Below are positions 56,536-64,000 of a DNA stretch of 64,000 bases, one piece after another. The DNA lies in assembly GCF_001623525.1 (NCBI RefSeq), contig NZ_CP015225.1, positions 3,286,001 to 3,350,000 of the forward strand, written 5' to 3'. The first letter of the stretch is position 1; each line of letters begins with the position of its first letter. Below the pieces are notes generated by a model. The model was not told the DNA's origin and did no database searches. It worked only from the letters and a program-made list of their open reading frames with translations. The translations under genes were made by a program, and so were the position numbers. This DNA is from Pseudomonas fluorescens (GTDB lineage: Bacteria > Pseudomonadota > Gammaproteobacteria > Pseudomonadales > Pseudomonadaceae).

Positions 56536-58587
56536 TTGAAGCTGGAACTCAAGAACAGCTTGTCTGTGAAGTTACTCCGGGTCGTGCTCCTCTCGGCATT
56601 GATCGTTGGCATGGTCTTGAGCTGCGCCCAGATCGTGTTCGATGCCTACAAAACCAACCAGGCTGTCGCCAGTGACGCCCAACGGATCCTCGACATGTTC
56701 CGCGATCCTTCGACCCAGGCCGTCTACAGCCTGGACCGGGAGATGGGCATGCAAGTGATCGAGGGCCTGTTCCAGGACGAAGCCGTACGCATGGCTTCCA
56801 TCGGCCATCCACGCGAAACCATGCTCGCCGAAAAAACCCGGCCCTTGCAGCGCTCCGAAAGCCGCTGGCTGACCGACCTGATCCTGGGCAAGGAGCGCAC
56901 CTTCACCACGCAACTGGTGGGACGCGGCCCCTATAGCGAATATTACGGCGACCTGAGCATTACCCTCGACACCGCCACCTACGGCGAGGGTTTCATCGTC
57001 AGCTCGGTGATCATCTTCATCTCCGGAATGCTGCGGGCCCTGGCCATGGGCCTGGTGCTGTACCTGGTCTATCACTGGCTGCTGACCAAGCCGTTGTCGC
57101 GGATCATCGAGCACCTGACCGAGATCAACCCCGATCGCCCCAGCGCCCACAAGATCCCGCAGCTGCGCGGCCACGAGCAAAACGAACTGGGCCTGTGGAT
57201 CAATACGGCCAACCAACTGCTCGAATCCATCGAGCGCAACACGCACCTGCGCCACGAAGCGGAAAACAGCCTGCTGCGCATGGCCCAGTACGACTTTCTC
57301 ACCGGTCTGCCCAACCGCCAGCAACTTCAACAGCAACTGGACAAGATCCTGGTGGACGCCGGGCGCCTGCAACGCCGGGTGGCGGTGTTGTGTGTAGGGC
57401 TGGATGATTTCAAGGGCATCAACGAACAGTTCAGCTATCAGACCGGCGACCAGTTGCTGCTGGCCCTGGCCGATCGGCTGCGGGCCCACAGCGGTCGACT
57501 CGGCGCACTGGCGCGGCTGGGGGGCGATCAGTTCGCGCTGGTCCAGGCCGACATCGAACAGCCTTACGAGGCGGCCGAACTGGCTCAAAGCATCCTCGAC
57601 GACCTGGAAGCGCCGTTCGCCATCGACGATCAACAAATCCGCCTGCGGGCCACCATCGGCATCACCCTCTTCCCCGAAGACGGCGACAGCACCGAGAAAC
57701 TGTTGCAGAAAGCCGAACAGACCATGACCCTGGCCAAGAGCCGCTCGCGCAATCGCTACCAGTTCTACATCGCCAGCGTCGACAGCGAGATGCGCCGTCG
57801 CCGCGAACTGGAGAAAGACTTGCGCGAGGCCCTGGCCCGCGAGCAGTTCACGCTGGTGTACCAGCCGCAGATCAGCTACCGCGACCTGCGGGTGGTGGGC
57901 ACCGAAGCCCTGATCCGCTGGCACCATCCCGAACACGGCCTGGTGCCGCCGGATCTGTTCATTCCCCTGGCCGAGCAGAACGGCACCATTATCGCCATCG
58001 GTGAATGGGTGCTGGACCAGGCTTGCAGGCAATTGCGCGACTGGCACGACCAGGGCTTCGTCGACCTGCGCATGGCGGTCAACCTGTCGACGGTGCAACT
58101 GCACCACACCGAACTGCCGCGGGTGGTGAACAATCTCCTGCAAATGTACCGGCTGCCGCCGCGCAGCCTGGAGCTGGAGGTTACCGAGACCGGCCTGATG
58201 GAAGACATCACCACCGCTGCCCAGCATTTGCTGAGCCTGCGCCGCTCCGGGGCGCTGATTGCCATCGATGACTTCGGGACCGGCTATTCGTCCCTGAGCT
58301 ACCTCAAGAGCCTGCCGCTGGACAAGATCAAGATCGACAAGAGCTTCGTCCAGGACCTGCTCGACGACGAGGACGATGCAACCATCGTCCGGGCCATCAT
58401 CCAGTTGGGCAAGAGCCTGGGGATGCAGGTCATTGCCGAAGGCGTCGAAACAGTCGAGCAGGAAGCCTACATCATCGCCGAGGGCTGCCACGAAGGTCAG
58501 GGGTATTACTACAGCAAACCGCTGCCGGCACGGGAATTGGGCCTTTACTTGAAGCAGGCCGAGCGCAGCAAGGCGTCCATCATCTGA
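56536..58587 (+). CDS. bifA: c-di-GMP phosphodiesterase BifA (GGDQF/EAL)
   Basis: 683-aa inner-membrane protein: TM1 10-32, periplasmic loop with sensor region to about 153, TM2 154-181, HAMP-like linker, degenerate GGDQF domain (motif at 329-333), and an active-looking EAL domain (E457-A-L, DDFGTGYSSL at 578-587). BifA degrades c-di-GMP and switches cells from biofilm to swarming. Starts with TTG (AAGGA SD 9 nt upstream), giving the MKLELKNSLSVKLLR N-terminus. Same neighbour, sodB, as P. aeruginosa PA4366-PA4367. Confidence 0.92.
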   Translation: MKLELKNSLSVKLLRVVLLSALIVGMVLSCAQIVFDAYKTNQAVASDAQRILDMFRDPSTQAVYSLDREMGMQVIEGLFQDEAVRMASIGHPRETMLAEKTRPLQRSESRWLTDLILGKERTFTTQLVGRGPYSEYYGDLSITLDTATYGEGFIVSSVIIFISGMLRALAMGLVLYLVYHWLLTKPLSRIIEHLTEINPDRPSAHKIPQLRGHEQNELGLWINTANQLLESIERNTHLRHEAENSLLRMAQYDFLTGLPNRQQLQQQLDKILVDAGRLQRRVAVLCVGLDDFKGINEQFSYQTGDQLLLALADRLRAHSGRLGALARLGGDQFALVQADIEQPYEAAELAQSILDDLEAPFAIDDQQIRLRATIGITLFPEDGDSTEKLLQKAEQTMTLAKSRSRNRYQFYIASVDSEMRRRRELEKDLREALAREQFTLVYQPQISYRDLRVVGTEALIRWHHPEHGLVPPDLFIPLAEQNGTIIAIGEWVLDQACRQLRDWHDQGFVDLRMAVNLSTVQLHHTELPRVVNNLLQMYRLPPRSLELEVTETGLMEDITTAAQHLLSLRRSGALIAIDDFGTGYSSLSYLKSLPLDKIKIDKSFVQDLLDDEDDATIVRAIIQLGKSLGMQVIAEGVETVEQEAYIIAEGCHEGQGYYYSKPLPARELGLYLKQAERSKASII

Positions 58588-58699
58588 TTCCTGCCCCTGG
58601 GCGCCAAGCCTCGCTTTGCGAGGCAGTTCCTACAGACACTATCGAAGGCTGCAATCTTTCATCATTAAATAAGAAATATTTACACCTGCGACCCTTTAC

Positions 58700-58726
58700 A
58701 CATAATGCAAATCTTTCGCATTATGT
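58700..58726. promoter_or_regulatory. 27-bp inverted repeat upstream of icmP
   Basis: Arms ACATAATGC and GCATTATGT (9 bp perfect) around a 9-nt centre, 57 bp before the icmP start. It resembles a metalloregulator site and is loosely Fur-like (ATAATG...CATTAT), but not a strict match. Confidence 0.5.
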
Positions 58727-58783
58727 CGCAGTTTTGCGCACCCTCGCGCCTGTCCCATCCATCATCGAAGCAGGATGTTTGCC

Positions 58784-60127
58784 ATGATTCGTATGCCCCT
58801 GGCTACCGCCAGTCTGCTGGCTATCGCTATTTCCCTCGCCGGTTGCGGCGAAGGCAAAGACAAGGCCGCCGCCCCGCAAGCGCCAACGCCTGCCGCCAGC
58901 ACCGCGGCACCGGTCGCCCCTGCTGCCGCCGGCAAAATCGACGAAGCGGCCGCCAAGGCCGTCGTCGCGCACTATGCCGACATCGTCTATGCCGTCTACA
59001 GCGATGCCGAATCCACTGCAAAAACCCTGCAAACCGCCGTCGACGCGTTCCTGGCCAAGCCGAACGCCGAGACCCTGAAGGCCGCCAAGGCTGCCTGGGT
59101 CGCCGCACGCGTGCCTTACCTGCAAAGTGAAGTGTTCCGCTTCGGCAACACCATCATCGACGACTGGGAAGGCCAAGTGAACGCCTGGCCCCTGGATGAA
59201 GGCCTGATCGACTACGTCGACAAATCCTACGAACACGCCCTGGGTAACCCTGGCGCCACCGCCAACATCATCGCCAATACCGAAGTCCAGGTTGGCGAAG
59301 ACAAAGTCGATGTAAAAGACATCACCCCGGAAAAACTCGCCAGCCTCAACGAGCTGGGCGGTTCCGAGGCCAACGTCGCCACCGGCTACCACGCCATCGA
59401 ATTCCTGCTGTGGGGCCAGGACCTCAACGGCACCGGCCCTGGTGCGGGCAACCGCCCGGCATCGGACTACCTGCAAGGTACTGGCGCCACCGGTGGTCAC
59501 AACGACCGTCGTCGTGCCTACCTCAAGTCCGTGACCCAATTGCTGGTCAACGACCTCGAAGAGATGGTCGGCAACTGGAAGCCGAACGTGGCCGACAACT
59601 ACCGCGCCACCCTGGAAGCAGAGCCCGCCGAAAGCGGCCTGCGCAAGATGCTGTTCGGCATGGGCAGCCTGTCCCTGGGTGAACTGGCGGGCGAGCGCAT
59701 GAAGGTGTCCCTGGAAGCCAACTCGCCAGAAGACGAGCAGGATTGCTTCAGCGACAACACCCACAACTCGCACTTCTACGATGCCAAGGGCGTGCGTAAC
59801 GTGTACCTGGGCGAATACACCCGCGTCGACGGCACCAAGATGACCGGCGCGAGCCTGTCGTCCCTGGTCGCCAAAGCCGATCCAGCCGCGGATACGGCGC
59901 TCAAGGCCGACCTGGCCGACACCGAGGCCAAGATCCAGGTCATGGTCGATCACGCCAACAAGGGTGAGCACTACGACCAACTGATCGCCGCCGGCAACAC
60001 CGCGGGCAACCAGATCGTGCGCGACGCCATCGCCGCACTGGTCAAGCAGACCGGTTCGATCGAACAGGCCGCGGGCAAACTGGGTATCAGCGACCTGAAC
60101 CCGGACAACGCTGATCACGAGTTCTGA
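58784..60127 (+). CDS. icmP: imelysin-family (M75) lipoprotein IcmP
   Basis: 447-aa imelysin. Lipobox SLAGC with C21, low-complexity Ala/Pro linker to about 50, then the helical imelysin domain with the GxHxxE motif G201-Y-H203-A-I-E206. P. aeruginosa IcmP (PA4370) is an insulin-cleaving enzyme, although other imelysins are non-enzymatic metal-related proteins. ATG 58784 is preferred because AGGA then lies at good spacing. Confidence 0.88.
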   Translation: MIRMPLATASLLAIAISLAGCGEGKDKAAAPQAPTPAASTAAPVAPAAAGKIDEAAAKAVVAHYADIVYAVYSDAESTAKTLQTAVDAFLAKPNAETLKAAKAAWVAARVPYLQSEVFRFGNTIIDDWEGQVNAWPLDEGLIDYVDKSYEHALGNPGATANIIANTEVQVGEDKVDVKDITPEKLASLNELGGSEANVATGYHAIEFLLWGQDLNGTGPGAGNRPASDYLQGTGATGGHNDRRRAYLKSVTQLLVNDLEEMVGNWKPNVADNYRATLEAEPAESGLRKMLFGMGSLSLGELAGERMKVSLEANSPEDEQDCFSDNTHNSHFYDAKGVRNVYLGEYTRVDGTKMTGASLSSLVAKADPAADTALKADLADTEAKIQVMVDHANKGEHYDQLIAAGNTAGNQIVRDAIAALVKQTGSIEQAAGKLGISDLNPDNADHEF

Positions 60128-60150
60128 TCAACGCCGGCTGGCTGAAAAAA

Positions 60151-60176
60151 AGCGACCTTCGGGTCGCTTTTTTTTT
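60151..60176 (+). terminator. rho-independent terminator of icmP
   Basis: Stem AGCGACC/GGTCGCT with a TTCG loop and a T9 run. Confidence 0.92.
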
Positions 60177-60221
60177 GCCTGATGCCCGTCACTCAGTAGA
60201 AATAAAGCCGAAGCTGTTCTT

Positions 60222-60334
60222 GTGGCGAGGGGATTTATCCCCGCTCGAGTGCGCAGCGCTCGCCGACAACTGGCAGCGTTGCACAGAGTTCTGGGATTGC
60301 TTCGCAATCCAACGGGGATAAATCCCCTCGCCAC
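60222..60334. repeat. REPIN-type inverted pair, family C
   Basis: Facing GTGGCGAGGGGATTTATCCC arms with inner GATTGCTTCGCAATC hairpin, between convergent icmP and the sigma gene. Confidence 0.92.
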
Positions 60335-60366
60335 AGATTCGGTGCTTGCAGGTCCTTGGTGGCTCA

Positions 60367-61602
60367 TCACTGCAACCCCGCAAGCCGCCCTTCGATAAAC
60401 CGCCGTTCCGGCAGTTGCTGCGTCAACTCGAGCGCCCGTCGATACGCCGCCCTCGCCTCGTCCAATCGTCCCAGTTGACGACAGAATTCCGCCTGCGCCG
60501 AATAGGCCAGGTGATAGTCGAGTAATTCCCCACGCGCCAGGATCGCCTCGACCAGGCGCAAGCCGACTTCCGGTCCGTCGCGCTTGGCCAGGGCAGCGGC
60601 GCGGTTGAGTTCGATCACCGGCGACGGCACGGCGCGCAGCAGCTCATCATAAAGCCCGACGATCTGCGGCCAGTCGGTCTGCTCTGCCGTCGGTGCTTCG
60701 GCATGCACCGCCGCAATCGCCGCCTGCAGGCAGTACGGCCCGAACCGCCGGGTCTTCAGCGCAGCCTCCACCAATGCACAGCCCTCGGCGATCAGCTCGG
60801 CATCCCACAAGGATCGTGCCTGTTCATCCAGCAGGATCAGTTCACCGGTCGATGACGTTCGTGCCGGGCGCCGGGATTCGTGCAGCAGCATCAATGCCAG
60901 TAACCCCATGACCTCAGCGTCGGGCAGCAATTCCATCAGCAGGCGCCCGAGGCGGATGGCTTCGCGCGTCAGGTCTTCGCGGGTCAGCTCGGCGCCCATC
61001 GAGGCCGAATAACCCTCGTTGAACACCAGATAGATCACCCGCAGCACGCTGTCCAGCCGTTCCGGCAGTTCCGCGCGGGACGGCACTTGGTAGGGGATCC
61101 TGGCATCGCGAATTTTCGCCTTGGCCCGCACGATACGCTGGGCAATGGCCGCCGGGGCGGCGAGGAATGCCCGGGCGATTTGCTCAGTGGTCAGGTCGCA
61201 GACTTCCCGCAGCGTCAGGGGCACTTGGACATCCGCCGCCAGGGCCGGGTGGCAACAGGTGAAAATCAGCCGCAGGCGATCATCTTCCACGTCTTCGTCA
61301 CTCCACTGGCCCTGCTCCAGCTCTTCGAGCTGGGCGATCAACATCGGCCGGGACGCGGCGAAACGCGCGCGCCGGCGCAAACTGTCGATGGCTTTGAAAC
61401 GCCCGGCAGACACCAGCCAGGCCCGCGGGTTGTCCGGCACCCCGTCGCGCTGCCAGCGCTCGACCGCAATGAAGAAGGCCTCGTGCAAGGCTTCTTCGGC
61501 GAGGTCGAAGTCCCCCAGCAGGCGAATCAACGTCGCCAGGATTCTCCGCGAGTCTTGCCGATAAACCTGCTCGACCCGCGCCTGGACCGCTTCGACCGAC
61601 AT
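60367..61602 (-). CDS. ECF sigma factor, DGPF-associated (ECF42 type)
   Basis: 411-aa sigma factor, about twice a normal ECF. Sigma2 at about 10-80 (RILATLIRLLGDFDLAEEAL), sigma4 at about 110-165 (LTTEQIARAFLAAPAAIAQR) and a long C-terminal TPR-like extension. ECF42 sigmas sit beside DGPF/YCII proteins instead of anti-sigma factors, and a DGPF gene lies just upstream here. ATG 61602 overlaps the stop of a 44-aa frame as TGATG; a GTG 27 nt earlier is possible. The longer open frame is meaningless. Confidence 0.88.
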   Translation of the reverse strand: MSVEAVQARVEQVYRQDSRRILATLIRLLGDFDLAEEALHEAFFIAVERWQRDGVPDNPRAWLVSAGRFKAIDSLRRRARFAASRPMLIAQLEELEQGQWSDEDVEDDRLRLIFTCCHPALAADVQVPLTLREVCDLTTEQIARAFLAAPAAIAQRIVRAKAKIRDARIPYQVPSRAELPERLDSVLRVIYLVFNEGYSASMGAELTREDLTREAIRLGRLLMELLPDAEVMGLLALMLLHESRRPARTSSTGELILLDEQARSLWDAELIAEGCALVEAALKTRRFGPYCLQAAIAAVHAEAPTAEQTDWPQIVGLYDELLRAVPSPVIELNRAAALAKRDGPEVGLRLVEAILARGELLDYHLAYSAQAEFCRQLGRLDEARAAYRRALELTQQLPERRFIEGRLAGLQ

Positions 61603-61736
61603 CAGTCGGGCATGCCTTGGGGGCCCCACCCTTGGACCAACAAGGCTGGCTCGCTCCGGGGGCGGAAAATCTTCTGACGCGGGGCGTCGATCGTTCGGCT
61701 GATGAATAACGCGTAGGGGGCAGCTGCAAGGTTCAT
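61602..61736 (-). pseudogene. truncated AHSA1/SRPBCC gene remnant, 44 codons
   Basis: A 44-aa frame with AGGA SD, between the DGPF gene and the sigma gene. The text FISRTIDAPRQKIFRP...EPALLVQGWGPQGMPD follows the standard AHSA1 N-terminus (F-I-S-R-T-x-D-A-P-R...W-T-E-P-E-x-L-x-x-W-W-G-P-x-G), but stops right after the WGP motif, missing about 100 residues. Two usual Trp positions are changed (R, G). Its TGA overlaps the sigma ATG as TGATG, so it may serve now as a coupled leader peptide. Confidence 0.6.
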
Positions 61737-61763
61737 GAATGAAGTCCTGTTTGTATTTATTGT

Positions 61764-62108
61764 TCAGGGGTTCAGTTGGCGTACCGGTCGCACTTCGACG
61801 CAGCCGACCCGGGCCGCCGGGATATTGCCGGCGACCTGGATGGCTTCGTTGAGGTCCTTGGCATCGATCAGGTAGAAGCCCGCCAGTTGCTCCTTGGTTT
61901 CGGCGAACGGGCCGTCGATGATCGACAGCTTGCCGCCGCGCATGCGCACCGTGGTGGCGGTCTGCACCGACTCCAGGGCCTCGGCGGCCAGCATCCGCCC
62001 ACTGCCCTGGATCGATTCCGCATAGGCCATGCACTCGGCGTCCTCCGGGCTGTCGGGCGAGTTGTGCAGCGTGTGTTCGTTGCTATACACCAGGCATAGG
62101 TACTTCAT
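61764..62108 (-). CDS. YCII-related DGPF-domain protein
   Basis: 114-aa protein of the YCII/DGPF family: KYLCLVYSNE start and DGPFAETKE at 65-73, the signature that names the family, with GFYLIDAKDLNEAIQVA after it. These proteins are encoded beside ECF42 sigmas and are thought to take part in their regulation. ATG 62108 has GGAG upstream. First gene of the DGPF-remnant-sigma set. Confidence 0.9.
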   Translation of the reverse strand: MKYLCLVYSNEHTLHNSPDSPEDAECMAYAESIQGSGRMLAAEALESVQTATTVRMRGGKLSIIDGPFAETKEQLAGFYLIDAKDLNEAIQVAGNIPAARVGCVEVRPVRQLNP

Positions 62109-62175
62109 GGAAGGCTCCGCGATCAGACTGATCAACTATGGACGGTAGAATGTGGCCCAGCAAAAAAACCGACGA

Positions 62176-62610
62176 TCAGGGTTGTAGGTCAAACAGCGTC
62201 GTACCGGCCATCGGGTCGAACGGCGCGGACCAATGTTCATGGACGATCCGCCATTGCCCGGCTACACGCCGGTAGCAGGCCGTCACACGCATCCAGCAGG
62301 CCTGCTCCTCGCCCTTGTCATTGGTGCCGCCGCAATAGGCCAGCCAGTGGGCGAAGGCGATGTTCTCTGCCGGGGTAATCTTGACCTGATGGAAGTCGAA
62401 CTTGTGCGGGCCGGGGCACATTTCCATGCAGGCTTGCCAATGGGCCCGGTAAGCGGTCTTGCCCTTGAATTGCAAGGCCTGGATGGCATCGAACGAGACG
62501 ATGTCTTCGTCATAGAGTGCCATGACCTTTTCAACGTCCTTGGCCATGACCGCTTGGCGATAGGTGTCGATCAGGACCTGGATTTCGGTTTCCGTGACTT
62601 GGGTATTCAT
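62176..62610 (-). CDS. SnoaL/NTF2-like (YybH-type) protein
   Basis: 144-aa NTF2-fold protein of the SnoaL/DUF4440 type: TYRQAVMAKDVEKVMALYDED, then YRAHWQACME and the C-terminal WRIVHEHWSAPF, all typical. Often in ECF42 neighbourhoods as an extra target gene (inference). ATG 62610 with GGAG SD; the longer frame is unlikely. Confidence 0.82.
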   Translation of the reverse strand: MNTQVTETEIQVLIDTYRQAVMAKDVEKVMALYDEDIVSFDAIQALQFKGKTAYRAHWQACMEMCPGPHKFDFHQVKITPAENIAFAHWLAYCGGTNDKGEEQACWMRVTACYRRVAGQWRIVHEHWSAPFDPMAGTTLFDLQP

Positions 62611-62750
62611 GGTGATTCTCCGCAGGTTTTTGTTGAGGACACCCTTTGTCGTTTGGACAAACAGCAAATCGACAACCCAACAAAAATGATTCGAAGAAAA
62701 AATTCGCTAGAATCCAGGTTCTATTCTGCAGGCAAACAACGGACGTTCTT

Positions 62751-63236
62751 GTGACCGCTCAGCTTGTCCCCTACGAAGACCTGACCCCGCTGCAACGCGA
62801 ACAGGTCAGCGCCATCGAAATCCACCCCGAACAGATCAAGTTCGCTGGCGATATCCACGGTGCCCTGCACACCCTGCTGTCCAAGCCAGGCCCCGGGGTC
62901 AAAGGGTTTGCGCTATTGGCTGAAGAGGTGCCGGTGGCCTTCCTGCTGCTCAAGCGCCCACCGGTACTGCCCGCCTGGGCCAATGAACACAGCGCCACCC
63001 TGCATGCCCTGCAAGTCGATCACCGGGCCCAGGGCAAAGGTTATGGCAAGGCCTGCCTACAGGCGCTACCCGCCGTGGCGCGAGCCGCCTGGCCGGAAAT
63101 CCGCGGGCTGGAACTGTCGGTTGACGCCGATAACGACTCGGCCATCGGCCTGTACTCCCGGCTGGGCTGGGTCGACAGTGGCGAGGCCTACAAGGGCCGC
63201 ATCGGTTACGAGCGGCGGATGGGGTTGGCGTTCTGA
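62751..63236 (+). CDS. GNAT family N-acetyltransferase
   Basis: 161-aa GNAT: acetyl-CoA loop in VDHRAQGKGYGKACLQAL (Q-x-x-G-x-G/A) and the strand-helix VDADNDSAIGLYSRLGW. GTG start at 62751 (VTAQLVPYEDL) with a nearby GGA SD; upstream frame unsupported. Substrate unknown. Followed by a PNPOx-family gene in the same direction. Confidence 0.85.
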   Translation: MTAQLVPYEDLTPLQREQVSAIEIHPEQIKFAGDIHGALHTLLSKPGPGVKGFALLAEEVPVAFLLLKRPPVLPAWANEHSATLHALQVDHRAQGKGYGKACLQALPAVARAAWPEIRGLELSVDADNDSAIGLYSRLGWVDSGEAYKGRIGYERRMGLAF

Positions 63237-63268
63237 TGGACCTCGCCCCATAGACTCAGGATGAATGG

Positions 63269-63877
63269 ATGATGTTGACCTCGATTGAACAGCTGGAAGC
63301 CCTTTATGGCCTGCCCCACGAACGGGCCGTACGCAAACAGATCCCCTTCCTGAACGAGGATTACCAGGCGATGGTCCGGGCCTCGCCCCTGGTGGTCATC
63401 GGTTCGGCAGGGCCCGACGGCCTCGATAGCTCGCCCCGGGGCGATGTGCCGGGTTTCGTGCAGGTCCTCGACGAGCACACCCTGGCCTTGCCGGATCGCC
63501 TCGGCAACAACCGCATCGACACCCTGCGCAACGTCCTGCACGATCCACGGGTGTCGCTGCTGTTCCTCATTCCCGGGATTGGCGAGACCTTGCGGGTCAA
63601 CGGTACGGCCCGGATCAGCGCCGACCCCGCACTGCTGGAACGCTTTGCAGTCAACGGCAAGCCGGCTCGCACGGTGCTGCTGGTGACGGTCGAAGCGGCG
63701 TTTTTCCATTGCTCCAAAGCCATCGTGCGCTCAGACCTGTGGAATCCGGCTCGCCATCTCGAGCGCTCGGCCCTGCCCAGCGCCGGGGCGATCCACAAGC
63801 GCTTGAATGGTGGGCAGTTCGATGCCGAAACTTATGACCGTGAAGCACCTGCGCGGGTGCAGGCCAGCCTGTACTGA
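63269..63877 (+). CDS. pyridoxamine 5'-phosphate oxidase-family FMN-binding protein
   Basis: 202-aa split-barrel flavin protein of the PNPOx-like MSMEG_1061 type: ASPLVVIGSAGPDGLDSSPRGD at about 38-59, then DRLGNNRIDTLRNVL, and a C-terminal CSKAIVRSDLW. Not a true PdxH. SD AGGA precedes ATG 63269; the next codon is also ATG. Confidence 0.82.
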   Translation: MMLTSIEQLEALYGLPHERAVRKQIPFLNEDYQAMVRASPLVVIGSAGPDGLDSSPRGDVPGFVQVLDEHTLALPDRLGNNRIDTLRNVLHDPRVSLLFLIPGIGETLRVNGTARISADPALLERFAVNGKPARTVLLVTVEAAFFHCSKAIVRSDLWNPARHLERSALPSAGAIHKRLNGGQFDAETYDREAPARVQASLY

Positions 63878-63888
63878 AGCGGCGACGG

Positions 63889-64000
63889 TCAGCTTGGCTT
63901 GAGCGGGATCCAGATCTCCAGGGTGCCTTCGCCGGTCCTGGGGTTGAAATCCTCGCTGTAGCGCTCGAACTCCGGCAGCTCGGCCGCTGTATGACCGGAA
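63889..64000 (-). CDS. GyrI-like/AraC-effector-domain protein, 3' end
   Basis: The last 37 codons of a gene entering from the right. ELPEFERYSEDFNPRTGEGT then LEIWIPLKPS is the usual C-terminus of GyrI-like small-molecule-binding domains, which occur alone or at the end of AraC regulators. Confidence 0.7.
   Translation of the reverse strand, partial: SGHTAAELPEFERYSEDFNPRTGEGTLEIWIPLKPS

Noticed and set aside
58700..58726. Palindrome called as a definite Fur box
   Set aside because: Matches the 19-bp consensus only loosely; kept as an unassigned inverted repeat.
4704..60334. Repeated palindromes considered as a CRISPR array
   Set aside because: They are dispersed, not regularly spaced, lack spacers of constant length and no cas genes are near.
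61603..62034. N-terminal extension of the sigma factor frame
   Set aside because: It runs out of frame through the DGPF gene and the AHSA1 remnant; no homology-like text.

Overview
The window reads as a chromosomal segment of a Pseudomonas of the P. fluorescens complex. The grounds are high GC, a protocatechuate (pca) cluster, a TtgABC/EmhABC-type efflux operon, an argP-argO-sodB-bifA-icmP block that (from memory) matches P. aeruginosa PA4363-PA4370, and REP/REPIN-type inverted repeats of three families between genes. It is mostly core genome. No tRNA, rRNA, CRISPR array, intact transposase or prophage was seen.

Layout. 1-2.2 kb: 3' end of an alpha-oxoamine-synthase-like PLP enzyme and an MFS exporter, probably the tail of a small biosynthetic locus. 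2.3-9.6 kb: Fe-type alcohol dehydrogenase, a SIR2-like DUF4917 protein, YegP, a PfpI-family protein, a methyltransferase, and a lemA/TPM membrane operon in which two TPM genes are fused by an apparent 1-nt deletion. 9.8-18.9 kb: bglX, yceI-clsB, a small Cys-rich protein with a serine hydrolase, an acyl-CoA-dehydrogenase-like protein divergent from the ornithine-lipid genes olsB-olsA (Pho-box-like site between them), and acpH. 19-21.6 kb: arsR-MFS-xenB operon behind three spaced direct repeats. 21.8-29.4 kb: an orphan 208-aa protein, then emhR divergent from emhABC across a TtgR-type operator. 29.4-30.7 kb: a RelE/Phd-type toxin-antitoxin pair and a DUF6124 gene with a structured leader.

31-43.8 kb holds a nearly complete protocatechuate route on one strand: pcaR, pcaK, pcaIJF, pcaHG, pcaT and pcaBDC, with an OprD-family porin converging on it. 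Uptake (porin, PcaK, PcaT), ring cleavage (PcaHG), PcaB, PcaC and PcaD, CoA transfer (PcaIJ) and thiolysis (PcaF) together take protocatechuate to acetyl-CoA and succinyl-CoA. PcaR-type boxes precede pcaI, pcaK and pcaR.

44-47.4 kb carries a 66-aa protein behind a multi-hairpin leader, a Pit phosphate transporter, and several very small genes (38, 53, possibly 39, and 113 aa). 47.6-60.1 kb: rapA, a secreted tandem-Cache protein, a coiled-coil membrane protein, an NAD-dependent epimerase, argP/argO, sodB, bifA and icmP. 60.3-64 kb: an ECF sigma factor of the DGPF-associated type with its YCII/DGPF partner. Between them a 44-aa remnant of an AHSA1/SRPBCC gene overlaps the sigma start as TGATG. 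A SnoaL-like protein, a GNAT acetyltransferase, a PNPOx-family protein and the 3' end of a GyrI-like regulator close the window.
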